Shown here piece by piece: positions 46,721 to 60,890 of a stretch of DNA of 64,000 nt. The position numbers were made by a program, and so were the translations under genes. Source of the DNA: Mesorhabditis belari (Eukaryota > Nematoda > Chromadorea > Rhabditida > Rhabditidae); assembly GCA_958450365.1 (NCBI GenBank), contig CAUEEP010000905.1, forward strand, positions 62,001 through 126,000. Direction: 5' to 3'. Position 1 is the stretch's first letter; the number at the start of each line of letters is the position of its first letter. The notes under the pieces were generated by a model. The model ran no database searches. It was not told where the DNA came from and saw only the letters and a list, made by a program, of their open reading frames with translations.

Positions 46721-48935
46721 ATGGCTCCCGGACAAGTTTATGTAGAGATCTTGCAAATAGTGTACTCGGCATTGATGGTCATCGGAACGATATCCGCTCT
46801 ACTCTTTGCTTTTGTTTTGTTCTATGGATGGCCGAAATTTAGAGAGGTTTTTTGTTTTCGAAAAGTCATAGCAATTGAAGGGATATCGATCTAAACACTA
46901 AACTCTTTCCAGGCTCCATTCTATCAAATCGTTTGCTGTCTAACGATCACCGATTCTTTACATCTTCTTCTCCAATGGCTCATCGTTTATCCAAGCCTTT
47001 TCGGCCTTGTCCCAGAAGGATCTTTCCTCGATTGGCTACAAAATTCTGTTGTCGGTTCGTTTTTGGATCTTTTTTTTTTATGGATATAACGATTTCTAGG
47101 TCAGAATGGACTCGATTTCACCGATCAGGCTCTTTTCGTCTTTGTCACTTTGATCACTCTCAATCGTTTTGCGGTTTTCATCGCACAACCATTGCTCATT
47201 TTATTCACAAAGTCATGATTACTTAATACTGTAACTCTAGGTCTAAAAATTAGCTGAGCATGAAAGAAAGAACAAACGACTCTCCTCACCTTTTCGATTT
47301 CAAAACCAATCAACAAAGAAAGAGGAGATGGGAATTGAACCCTGAACTTCTGCTTTACAGGCAGATCTACTGAACCATGGGAGGATTAAAGAGCGCTAGA
47401 GGGCTTGGAGCGCTAGAGGGCTTGGAGCGCTAGAGGGCTTGGAGCGCTAGAGGGCTTGGAGCGCTAGAGGATTGAAGTAGAGGAAAAACAAAGTGTCTCC
47501 AAGTTCTTACAAAAGATTTCTAACTCCTTGAAGTTAGAACTCTAAATCTTTCTAATTCCTTGAAAGAGAAAGAAGGCAGAGGCAGAAAGAAGAGAGCAAA
47601 CAGCAAACAATATTCAAAATATTGTACCTTTAATCCATTGCCTTTTCAGAAGAACAACCCCAATCACAATTCTTGTCTCACTTCTCCTTTTGATTCTACT
47701 CTGTTTTTTTCGTGAAAAGGCGCAAAGTGGAAAGCATTTTGATGAGACGCAAATGATGTTCTCTCATCAAACTCAAGAATCGACTGGGGGTAAGTGAAAT
47801 CGGAAAGATATATACACAATTTTAGAGAACACTATCCAAACGGTGATGGCTGTTATTCAGTACACAATGCCAGCGGTGAATCTCGTTTGTTACGTGTTTA
47901 TTTATCTCAAATTGAGGAAACAAAGGTGAATGAAATTTTTTCTAAACAAAAAGTGACTCAAAACGATCACTTTTCAGATCTGAGAGCATCAGCGCGTCAA
48001 AGAGCTCCGATCGGGGACTTTTGATTCAAGCTTTCATTGAATCCTGCTTACTTGAGGTAACAATTTAGTCAAATCAAAATTTAGTCAGTAAAATGAACGA
48101 ATTTCCATAGATTAATGCATGTTAACAGTTTTGTAATCAATAAATACCGGAACCTAGCCCTGGATTGGGCTTTAAACTCAAAACAAATAGCTTGAGCTTC
48201 CTAAAAAGCTTTCCCTAGGCGATTTAATGTAACTAGGGCTCTTTCATAAGCCTAAAACCTGGGCTTGATTTGTAAAATTGGTTCTATGAGTAGCACTGAA
48301 CAATAACAGTGTTTTAGTTGATGCGTATCATCGATATGATCCCTCAACCAGCAGATGATCCAACGGGAATGTCACTGGTGAGCATGCTCATCAACACACT
48401 CAAGACGATTTCTTCAGGTAAAATGGTTAAAAGAAGTTCCTCTTCCTCTCTTCTTATGCCTTTTTTCACCCCAACCCAGCAAGCGCCTATAGCTCAGTGG
48501 CAAGTCACTCGGTTGGCGGCAGGGAGGTCGGGGGTTCGACTCCTCCTCTGGCATCTTCCTTTGCCAAGTTGTTTTTAAAAACCAAAACCAGAAAGGAATT
48601 TTTGATTCACAATTGAATAATGAAAGAATCAGCTATCAAAGCCAATCCAATTCTTCAACTCATTAATTTCAGTCGTAAATCACACATGCAATTCCCTCTT
48701 TTTCCTCACCACAAACAACACAGTGAAGGGTGTGCTCCGATCGCTGCCTTGCTTTCAAAAGTGAGTTTTGAAAAGCTTCCGAAATCAGAAATACCTTTTC
48801 ATTTAGTTATACTTAGATTATAAAAGATTTTTCAGCTGTTCCCATCCATCAAAGCGACGTCCACCATCCGTTTCATCAGTGAATGTCAGCAAGATCACTC
48901 TCACTAGTAAACATAAAAACTCTGAAAATTCGTGA
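46721..48935 (+). CDS. Serpentine 7TM G-protein-coupled receptor (nematode chemoreceptor-like)
   Basis: About eight exons in a consistent frame. TM1 is in VYVEILQIVYSALMVIGTIS..LFAFVLFYGW. TM2 starts FYQIVCCLTITDSLHLLL. TM3 is in LFVFVTLITLNRFAVFIAQP, with LNRF in the DRY-like position. TM4 contains ITILVSLLLLILLCFF. TM5 contains TMPAVNLVCYVFIYLKL. TM6 includes GLLIQAFIESCLLEL. The last TM exon has CNSLFFLTTNNTVKGVL. The tail KRRPPSVSSVNVSKITL ends at 48935. It belongs to the nematode serpentine receptors (srx/srv/srt-like); I could not assign the class. Two introns carry tRNA-like sequences and a 17-bp tandem repeat. Confidence 0.8.
47318..47390 (-). tRNA. Degenerate tRNA-like sequence
   Basis: On the minus strand the sequence has TGGTTCAGTAG (A-box-like) and GGTTCAATTCC (B box). 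A good five-pair anticodon stem TCTGC/GCAGA closes a 7-nt loop CTGTAAA, with GTA in the anticodon place. The T stem beyond three pairs and the acceptor stem do not pair well. It is probably a relic or tRNA-derived repeat in a receptor intron. Confidence 0.4.
47390..47470. repeat. 17-bp tandem repeat GAGCGCTAGAGGGCTTG
   Basis: Five near-identical copies, directly beside the tRNA-like sequence, in a receptor intron. Confidence 0.92.
48483..48556 (+). tRNA. Degenerate tRNA-like sequence
   Basis: Perfect A box (TAGCTCAGTGG) and B box (GGTTCGACTCC), and a T stem that pairs with one wobble. The acceptor stem GCGCCTA against TCTGGCA does not pair. It sits in an intron of the receptor gene, and is at best a pseudo-tRNA or a tRNA-derived element. 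Confidence 0.4.
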
Positions 48936-49960
48936 AATTTTATTCTGTAGATAATAAATAATCAAAATTGAATTGAAAATTTTTCAAATGCTGAACATTT
49001 TTTAAGAATTTTCAGTCTTTGAGAAGTTTCTAAAATCAAAAATGCATTCTTTCATGATTTGAGTGTGTTCTTCAACCCGTTTTCTAAAGAATGGACAATC
49101 GAAAGTATCAGCATAAACGAATCAAAAGCAGTTCATATGGTGTCTCTCTTCAATCACCAATTCAAACTCTCGCATTGTACTCAAAAGCAAAATCTACTCG
49201 TAAAGCTCAGCGGCTATAGGGCGTAGCGTAAAGCTTAGCGGGTATAGGGCTTAGCGTAAAGCTTAGCGGCTAGCGGCTAGTGAATACAAGAAGAATCAGT
49301 TGAAAGAAGCTATTTTAAAAGTTTGATAAAATTGCATAGCTCAAAGGTCTGCTGTTTAAGAGAATACGTGCATTCATAAGTGAAAAACCTAATAGAAAAG
49401 GATTACTTGTGAGTCAATTCAGAGATTCAGCTTTGGAAAAGCTCAAAAAGCCAAGAATAAACGAAGATAAGACATTAAAATGAAAAGTTTTATTGATAAA
49501 GTTCTTTAATAATTCTCTTTTTTTGTTTGTTTCCCGATTTTGCTATCTAAAAGTGCAAAATGGGGGGTTTTGGTTGTTTTTGTTTTCTTTTCTCTGAAGA
49601 GAACATTCGGGAAAACTCTTTTTTTTCGAATTTCGAATCTTTTGCAATGTTTTTGAAACTTTAAGTATTGATTATCCTTTTTGAAACTTTAAAAAACTTA
49701 ATGGAAATAATGGAAATGGAAATGTTTAGTTTAAATCCAGAATGAATTTAAATCCAGAGTGCTTTCTGAATTGATTCTCATTTTTTATTTCCCGGTTTTG
49801 TAAAAATGAAACTTTTTCCTTGTTTACTAGAGCTCTACTAGAGCAGATAGCTGTCTTTTTTAGCTTTTCTGTTTAAACTCAGTTCCCTAACAACGAGCCA
49901 CAAAAACATTTGGCCCCTGGATCATTCTCGGTCTAGAAAAGACTCTGAATCGCTTTCCTC
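48936..49960. other. Intergenic upstream of hsp70
   Basis: AT-rich. A short GC-richer repeat at 49195-49280 is built from GTAAAGCTTAGCGG and GGCTATAGGG units. No ORF of note. Confidence 0.5.
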
Positions 49961-49962
49961 CT

Positions 49963-49985
49963 TTCTCGAGCTTTCTCGAATCTTC
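49963..49985. promoter_or_regulatory. Five-unit heat-shock element
   Basis: Contiguous inverted units at 5-bp spacing: TTC(49963), GAG(49968), TTC(49973), GAA(49978), TTC(49983). Four match the HSF consensus nTTCn/nGAAn exactly and one has a single mismatch. Such arrays bind heat-shock factor trimers. It lies about 730 bp upstream of the TATA box and 960 bp upstream of the hsp70 start, which is distant for an HSE. Only hsp70 is downstream. Confidence 0.65.
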
Positions 49986-50289
49986 CCTACTCTTTCTCTA
50001 GCTTTCATTCACTTTCTTTCTTCACCTTTCTCTAAATATCTTTCAGCTACATTTTGCCTCTATTTCCTTCATTGCCTGCGCTTCTTCTAGAATCCCTCTA
50101 CTTTTCCTGTGCTCTTTCTCTAACCCTTCCCTTCCTACTCAGTCTTTCTTTGCAATGGCCTAACCTCTTCAACAATTCTCTACTCTTCCATCCTTTTCTC
50201 ACTCTCTCACTCCCATTCTACTCCTTTCTTCCTCACTGTCTCATCTCCCCCTTTTCTCCTCTGCAGTTCTCCTTTTCTCTTCTCACCAT

Positions 50290-50695
50290 CACTCTCTTCA
50301 CCCCTCCCCTTCCCCTTTATCCAAACTCCTCCCCATCCACCCAGTCACCCTTTCCCAGCTCTTCTCTCCCCTTCTCTCCCCTTCTCTCCCTTCCCACCCC
50401 TTCTCTCCCTTCCCTCCCCTTCTCTCCCTTCCCCTGCCCTCCCTCCCCTTCTCTCCCTTCCCATCCCTTCTCTCCCTTCCCTCCCCTTCTCTCCCTTCCC
50501 TCCCCTTCCCTTCTCTCCCTTCCCCCTGCCCTCCCTCCCCTTCTCTCCCCTTCCCCTTCCCTTCTCTCCCCTTCCCCTCCCCTCCCTCCCCTTCTCTCCC
50601 TTCCCTCCCCTTCCCTTCTCTCCCTTCCCCTGCCCTCCCTCCCCTTCTCTCTCTTCCCTCCCCTTCTCCCCCTTCCCGCACCTTCTCGATCCATC
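50290..50695. repeat. ~400-bp polypyrimidine tract (CCTTCCCTCCCCTTCTCT)n
   Basis: The plus strand is almost purely C and T here, with rough repeats of CCCTTCTCTCCCTTCC. Long ORFs on both strands (plus: Pro/Ser/Leu; minus: Gly/Glu/Arg) result from the composition. A tract like this can adopt triplex (H-DNA) structure. It lies just upstream of the hsp70 TATA box. Confidence 0.92.
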
Positions 50696-50716
50696 TTGTT
50701 TTGTTGTTGTTTTCCC

Positions 50717-50724
50717 TATAAATA
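50717..50724 (+). promoter_or_regulatory. TATA box of hsp70
   Basis: TATAAATA in the context CCCTATAAATACCC, about 220 bp upstream of the ATG and just after the polypyrimidine tract. The 5' leader appears to contain an intron that ends with TCTTTTAG near 50928. Confidence 0.75.
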
Positions 50725-50941
50725 CCCATCCCTCCCGGCTATGAACAACCTCGAGATTTTTCACAATTTACGAAACTCACAAGTCGTTCAGTCTACAAAC
50801 AGCTATCAAGCTATCTTTCCATTGAACTCTCATCAGAATACAGGTTAGTGAACTTCAAGGATACCGTAGTACTTGAATTTTTTGATTCAGATAAGTTTTA
50901 AAGATTTAAAAATAGAAGCTATCTTTTAGAAGTGATACACA

Positions 50942-54205
<3,264 letters not shown>

Positions 54206-54589
54206 AATGGCTAAGATAAACTAATCGACTAACCAAACCAAAAACAAAGCCAAAAACAAAACCAAAAAATACCAAAAACTCGAAAAACCCTAAAAATTAT
54301 AAAAATTATTACACAAAAAAAAAATTTCAAAACGCGAACTACCCACTCATTTTGTGCGCAGTGCTTTCCCCTTTGATCTTTGCTTGAAAATTTGTTTCTG
54401 TTTCATTCTACTTGCTTGTAAATAATTTGTGCTGTATATTTTGTTGTTAATTTGCGAATTGCTTTTGTTGCCAGCGATTCTTAGAATCAATACGAGTAGA
54501 TCTTTAACATTTTTGTTCGTTTCTCTGCTTTGAAGCATTGTGTGAATTTTTTTGTTCGATAAATCTATTTTTAGCAAGTTTCTTATTCA

Positions 54590-55128
54590 AAAAAGCACTA
54601 TACTTCATTAAACATCCGAATAAGTATCAAAAATTCAAAAATTTTTGGTACAGTTTTATTGAAAATCAAAAATCCTAACGACTTAACTTCTAAAAGCACC
54701 AAGCTTTTATTCTTTATTACTACTTAATGAATATTCAGTTAAGAAACTGAGTCTTCTTGTCTCGTTGTCTGGATATCTGAAACGATATAAATAACAAAAT
54801 TTTTCAACAAAAATTTCATTTACTTAACGGAAACTGACATTAGTGTCTGCATTGAATTTAAAGTTTTTGAAATTAAAACCTATTAAGAATAGATTCTAGA
54901 ATTTTTGAAGCCTTAGAGCTCTGACTCAATAACAAATTTTGTTGCACGGAACCTTTCTGGTACTGGTATTAATGATGGACTTGCTGATTTCCCCGATATT
55001 GCGCCAAGTTTATGATATTGCTGGTCGTAAACTTTTAGATTCAGATCTTACCACATCCCTTGCCTGTTTCCTTTTCTTGGAGTCTTCTTTTATCTTCGTT
55101 TTTCACGCATTTTGTCTTCTACTTTAGA
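54590..55128. repeat. Segmental duplication, copy 1 of the hsp70/kinase spacer
   Basis: The segment around GGTACAGTTTTATTGAAAATCAAAAATCC (54648 on), AAGCACCAAGCTTTTATTC and CTTGTCTCGTTG recurs at 58261-58590 in the same order in front of the second domain gene. A shorter match occurs at 57030-57110. This shows tandem duplication of hsp70 3' flank plus the following gene. Confidence 0.8.
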
Positions 55129-56653
55129 ATGACGAGTGCTGCTCTCCTCTACTACTACTCATTACATTTACAAGAGGGATTCCCGTTTTTGCCCGGAGGC
55201 CACGACGCAAGACGCCAGAAGATCATCGGAGCAATCGGAAAATCCATAGGAAAGCCTGGGATTAGTGTGAGTGTTTTGAAAATAATCTACTGACTTTGAG
55301 ACTTTAGCAAAATGCAAATAAACAGTGTTTCGAATATAGCCTAAACCGTTATTAGAGCATTGATTCTGACTACTTGAAAGCTTTTTCCGGTTAATTGCTG
55401 AAGTGCCTCAGAGAGTTTCCCGGTTTAGCTAGATTCAGCTTGGTGTTTTGCCGCGTTTGCATGGTTTGAAAGCTTTCTTGTATCAAGTTAAATATTTTTA
55501 ATTTTAGAGACTCTATCGCCTTCCGTTGGATTTTAACGCCGGTTTGACGAGCCTTCAATCAGTTGAAGAGGCTGCTCAAAATGGGAATGATTCAAGACAC
55601 GACCTTGCTTTAATTGTTCTATTTCTCAACCAGTGCCTTGACATGAACGATGAACAGATCTCGGTTAGTAATTTTGAGATAATAGAAGCCACTGCAATTG
55701 TAAAGAGACAAATCTTTTTAGTCCTTCGTCCATAACGAATTGCCGCGGCTAAAGAAGAATGTAGAGACGATGTTCAAGACTATCCTCGATTTTGCGGCTT
55801 TATCGGATGGCGATCCTCATCTTTTCCTCACAGCTTTTCCGAAGGTTTTTTATAAGAAATGATTTTCACCTCTTGATTCAGGAGAAAAGAAATTGCCCGA
55901 AGCAAGCTGATGTTCACCCGACTCTATCGACACTCACACGAGATTCTTCGATGGTTGGACTCGAATCAGACAGCCGAGAAAGAGAAATTCGAGCACATGC
56001 AGAAGAAGTTGAAACAATTGAGCAGTCCGATCATCACACGACTCTATCAGGTATGGAAAGGAGTAATAGATAAGGCTAAATAGGAACATCATTGACTTCT
56101 TTTACGGTACAAAGCTGAATATCTTGCCTATGACTTGACTCAAAGTCTATTTTTAATTAATCTTACTGTATTTTAGTAGTACCGAAGGGTACTGTAAGGA
56201 CCCAGGATTTTTTCACGGCATTAGACATAGCATCCAGTATAAACGCGCAAAAAGACTCCGTAAATATCTTTAAATTCTCCAAGCGGAACCCGATTTACTG
56301 TAGCATACTGTAATGAAACAAGAGGCTGAGACTTACAGCACCCCTTTATTTCTAACTAATGCATTACTTGACTTGACTTGACTGTACTGGTCCAGAAGCC
56401 AAAGTACTTAGCGATACTTATTTGAGCTAAAACTAGAACTAAATCAAACCACTGTACTCTAGTGTACTGTAATGAAACAAGAGACAGAATTACATTAACT
56501 TCACGCTTTACTAGTGCATTACTGAAAATAACTGATTTTCAGGGATCCGGCGGTTCTGGAGGAAGGCCAGGTGGTGCACCGGGTGCCCTGCGTGGAGGCG
56601 GACAAGGAGAAGGACAATTGAAGAAGTCGACCAAAATGACTAAAATAAGCTAA
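55129..56653 (+). CDS. Chimeric gene: novel N-terminal domain joined to a copied hsp70 3' end
   Basis: The first three exons encode the same domain as the kinase gene at 58592: [40 protein letters not shown], and [13 protein letters not shown]. The fourth exon begins with the family sequence NCPKQADV and then runs into DNA matching the hsp70 lid exon (53792-53903 copied at 55941-56050). It is read in a different frame, so the product is not HSP70-like. The hsp70 frame itself is also open ([16 protein letters not shown]...). The last hsp70 exon is copied too (56543 on), with a 2-bp length change; in the chimeric frame it ends at 56643, and in the hsp70 frame at 56653. No kinase domain is present. 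Whether it makes protein is unknown. Confidence 0.55.
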
Positions 56654-56725
56654 TCGATCAACAAAAGCAAAAATCTCAAACTCTCGAAAAACCCTAAAAA
56701 AATTTTGTGTTATAAGTTTTATAAA

Positions 56726-56812
56726 AGAAAGCACTGCGCACAAAGTGGGTGGGTAGTTTTGCTTTCAAAATGTAAACTACCCACCCACTTTGTGCGCAGT
56801 GCTTTCTCTTTT
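56726..56812. repeat. Hairpin formed by inverted duplication of copied hsp70 3'UTR
   Basis: AGAAAGCACTGCGCACAAAG at 56728 and its complement near 56810 form ~34-bp perfect arms. The right arm corresponds to the single-copy sequence ACTTTGTGCGCAGTGC-like in the parent hsp70 3' region (about 54340-54366). The left arm was therefore added after the duplication. Confidence 0.85.
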
Positions 56813-57354
56813 GATGTTCCACTTAAAAATTCGACTTTTTTTGATGTGAGCTTGTAATTACTGTACATTTTGACCAATTGCTTTTATTGTCAGCAATTAT
56901 TAGATTCAAGACGAGTAGATCATTAGTAGACATTTTTGTTCGTTTATCTGTTTTGAACCATTGTATTGTGTGAATTTTTTTGTGCGATAAATCAATTTTA
57001 CAATTTTCTCATGCAAAACAACAACGCGTTAACGTTGGAATAAGTACCAAAAATTCCTAAAATCGTATCGAGAATCCTAACCCTAAAAAGCTTTACTTCT
57101 TTATTACCATTATAAATGGCAAAAATTTCATTGGCTCATTGGTCCAACAAAATTTTTTTACTTCACAGCCCATAAGCAGCCTATTGTTTTAGCAATAAAA
57201 AGTTAAGTTAAACTGTAATTTTCACAGAATAATGAGTGTTTGGCGTTCCTCTTGGAAAGAAGACTTATAGGCAAAACAACCAAAGTAATGCAATGCAGAG
57301 CGATCAATACTTTTTTTTTCAGCACTATGTAAATGTCAAAATGTTCTAAAATCA

Positions 57355-57827
57355 AGGGGGTGGGACAAATGCGACCTTTTTTGCGCACCTGGACATTTGC
57401 GCACCTTTTTTTTGCTGGAAAAGGCCTTAGGCAAGGCCGAAGAGCTTCGAAAATATTTCTACATAAGGGAATCGTATGCGTAGATTCCGAATTTCGACAA
57501 ATCAGACCTCGCTGACACGTCAAATTTGGGCTAAAAGGCAAAAACTGCGGAAAAGTGTTAAGTTGCGTAGTTTTTGCCTTTTAGCCCAAATTTGACGTGT
57601 CAGCGAGGTCTGATTTGTCGAAATTCGGAATCTACGCATACGATTCCCTTCTATGTAGAAATTTTTTCGAAGCTCTACGGCCTTGCCTAAGGCCTTTTCC
57701 AGGGGTAGGCTAGTTTCCGCAACTTTTTTTTGCGCAACAGGGTTATTTGCGTAACTGGGTCATTTGCGCCAATGTCCACAAATGTCGCAAATGTCCGCAA
57801 AAAAAAGGTCGCATTTGTCCCACTCCC
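57355..57827. mobile_element. Foldback element with TGGGACAAATGCGACC ends, 470 bp
   Basis: The ends GGGACAAATGCGACC and GGTCGCATTTGTCCC are inverted. A long inner stem pairs CTTTTAGCCC...TGACGTGTCAGCGAGG with its complement around a centre near 57560. GCGCACC/GTCCGC-type short repeats fill the outer arms. The paralogous flank at 63060-63130 reads straight from GTTCTAAAATCAA into the downstream sequence without this element, an empty-site match. Confidence 0.9.
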
Positions 57828-58590
57828 GAAAAGAGCAAGAATGGCTATTCAACAAACTATTCAAACCAACTGCATGCGAAAACTTTCCTTTCCTTTTCAT
57901 TCTTGCCAAAATTCCAAATGGTTCATTCATTTTCAGAAATTTGCATATATGATATCACATACCTTTAACCAAATCTATCACCTTTTGCAAATACTCAATT
58001 CAAAATTCAAATATCAATCATTTTCTTCGTCAACCCGTCAAAATTTTATCCTATCAATGTCCCTTTCACAATATCGTCTCCCATTTAAATTTTATCTCTC
58101 TTCTGCGCTTTTTTTATAGCAAATAAAAGCAAAATTATTCGCCGAACACCATTCAGGAAAAAATTATTGCTCTAAACATGTCACACCGTAAAACATCATG
58201 TATAGGTTTCATTTCACGGCGTGCATTTAATTTACACCGTAAAGTAAAATTTAGTGCAAGAACTTTTTCGTACAGTTGCATTGAAAATCAAAAATCCTGA
58301 CAGCTTAACCTCTAAAAGAACCAAGCTTTTGTTCTTTATTACTACTAAATGAAAGATTCAGTTAAGATACTGAATGTTCTTGTCTCGTTTGGAAACAATA
58401 TAAATATCAAAATTTTCTAACAAAAATTTCATTTACTTAAAACCTACATTAGTGAGTGCAGTGATTTTAAAGTTTTTGACCAAAACCTTTCTGATAGTAT
58501 GATTAATGATAGACTTGCTGATTTCTCCGATAGTGCGCCAAATTTCTGTTATTTCTGGTCGTTTTTCAGCCATTTTATCTTCTACTTTAG
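57828..58590. repeat. Duplicated spacer, with hairpin motif CACCGTAAA
   Basis: The segment 57955-58250 (ACATACCTTTAACCAAATCT on, then ATTCAGGAAAAAATTATTGC and TTTCATTTCACGGCGTGC) recurs at 63113-63560. Sequence 58261-58590 matches 54640-55128. Confidence 0.8.
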
Positions 58591-58591
58591 A

Positions 58592-60890
58592 ATGACGGTG
58601 GCTGCTCTCCTCTACTACTCATCACATCTGCAAAAGGGATTCCCGTTTCTGCCCGGAGATCACGAAGCAAGACGACAGAAGATCATCGCAGCAGTCGGAA
58701 AACCAAGGGCAATGTCTCGGATTAGTGTGAGTGTTTTGAAAGTAACCTACCGACTTTGAAACTTTAGCAAAATGTGAATAACCAGTGTTTCGAATATAGC
58801 CTAAACCGTTACTAGAGCATTGATTCTGACTACTTGAAAGCTTTTTTCGTTTGCATAGTTTGAAAGCTTTCTTGTATCAAGTTAAATATGTTTAATTTTA
58901 GAAACTTGATCGCCTTCCGTTGGATTTCCACGCCGGTTTGACGAGTCTTCAATCGGTTGAAGAAGCTGCTCAAAATGGGGAGGATTCAAGGCACGACCTT
59001 GCTTCAATTATTCTATTTCTAAACCGGTGCCTTGGCATGAACGATGGACAAATCTCGGTTAGTAATTTTGAAATAATAGAAGCCACCGCAATTGTAAAGT
59101 GACAAATTTATACTTTAGTCTTTTTACACCAACGAATTTCCGGAGCTAAAGAAAAACGTGGAAGCAATGTTCAAGAAAATCATCGACTTTGTGGCTTTAT
59201 CAGATGGCGATCCTCATCTTTTCCTCACAGCTTTTCCGGAGGTTGTTTTATAAGAAATGATTTTCACCGCTTTATTTAGGAGAGAAGAAATTGCCCAAAG
59301 CAAGCTGATGTTGCGCCAAAGGAGGTGTTTATTCTTGCAAACAATGATAAAGCCTAACTTTAGGCGGTTCAAAGTTCACCAATGACTTACGAGGACTTCG
59401 AAATTCTATCCGTTCTTGGCAAAGGATCTTTCTCAAAGGTTATTTTTCTTTTTTCAAGAAAGCTATTTCATTTAGGTTGTTCAAGCTGAGCACAAAGAAA
59501 CGAAGAAGCTGTACGCGATCAAGATCATCAAAAGGAGCAATTCATTAAGAAAGAAGTAAGTTTGAAAAACATCCTTGTTTTAACAAACACATACATTCTT
59601 GTCCAGGACCCTGCCTTGATTCAAACTGAGAAAAGCATCTTCGCAATTTGCACAAATCATCCCTTCCTCGTTGGACTCCATTATTCATTTCAGGTTTTTA
59701 CATTTTGATTTGTACATGCATAAAGTTTAGACTGATTCTCGTCTCTTTTTTGTGATCGACTATGTATCCGGCGGTGATCTACAATATCTAGTGCGTTGGA
59801 TGAGGAAAATTCCCGATAACTTTGCATGGTTTGTAATGGTTATGTCTACGTTTCTCAAAGTTTTTTAGTTTTTACGCTGCTGAGATCTCCGTTGCTTTGT
59901 ACTTTCTTCACACACAGGGAATTATTCACAGGTTTCAAATTTTAAAAGTAATCATTTGAGTCTCTTTGATTTTAGGGACCTCAAGCTTCGCAATGTTTTC
60001 TTGAGTGCAGATGGGCATATCAAAGTTTCGGACTATGGTCTGAGCAAGGTAGCATTCAACTTGGACTTTTAAAAAATTATTTTAGGAAAAACTGGAAGAC
60101 AACGAACTATCGGACACGTTGTGTGGAACGCCCTGCTATATGGCTCCAGAAATGCTAGGCGATGGATACAGTTATAGGTAGGTTTATTGCTAGTTGACAA
60201 GACGCTAATATTATTGTTTTCGCATTGATTGGTGGGCGCTCGGTGTGATGCTTTACGAGATGATGACGGGTGAGTTCATTGGCGATTCGATTGACGAGGA
60301 CTTCAAGGAACTTGAGGAAGAGGTCATGTTTTGTCAGGTATTTGTTTAGATCTTATTTTTCAAAAACTGGTAATTCAGGGAATCGTTGAGCAAAAGCTCG
60401 GCCAACATTTTGATCTTCCACCCAGTGCGGTCGCCGCTCTTCATCGATTCTTGTGCTCGGCAAGCTTCTGTTTTGTTCAGCGTTATAAATCCTAATCTTA
60501 GGATCCAAAGAAACGCTTGGGTTGTGGCGAGGACATTCACGAAGGTTATCGACAACTGCAGAAACATCAATTTTTTAAGGAAATCGATTGGAAATTGGTT
60601 ATGGCCTTTTAATCAAATCAAGTAAACGCATTTTAGTTGGAGAAATGCGAGATGACGCCTCCGTTCAAGCCGAAGATCAAGAATTCGCGTGACATTCGCT
60701 ATTTCAATCCCAAATACACAAAGGTGATTCATTTAAAATATCTTTTGTTATATTTTGAAGGGCTTACGATCGAAAAATTTTTCAGCAACCTCCTCGTTTG
60801 ACGATGGATAACCCGGCTACTATCGCGCAGATAAATCAGAACGACTTCCGTGGCTTCGAATTCACTGAACTGGAGCAAATGGAATCGTGA
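58592..60890 (+). CDS. Atypical-PKC-like Ser/Thr kinase with a novel N-terminal domain (possibly broken)
   Basis: The N-terminal ~135 residues ([61 protein letters not shown]) are not a domain I know; PB1 and C1 motifs are absent. A linker leads to a kinase domain: glycine loop LGKGSFSKV, YAIKII (Lys), SRLFFVIDYVSGGDL, catalytic IIHRDLKLRN, DYG in place of DFG as in atypical PKCs, CGTPCYMAPEML, and IDWWALGVMLYEMM. The AGC tail has PPFKPKI and a hydrophobic motif NDFRGFEF, where Glu replaces the phosphosite as in aPKC. Oddities: a one-base deficit in the A-run at 59530-59533 shifts the frame before KKEDPALIQTEK; the acceptor before IDWWALG reads TTTTCG, where the 62-kb copy has TTTAG; and the donor at 60460 is GC. 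Confidence 0.75.

Noticed and set aside
50054..50848. A 264-residue Pro/Ser/Leu-rich ORF and three overlapping Gly/Glu/Arg-rich ORFs on the other strand
   Set aside because: They are produced by the polypyrimidine tract; composition, not codon use, keeps them open.
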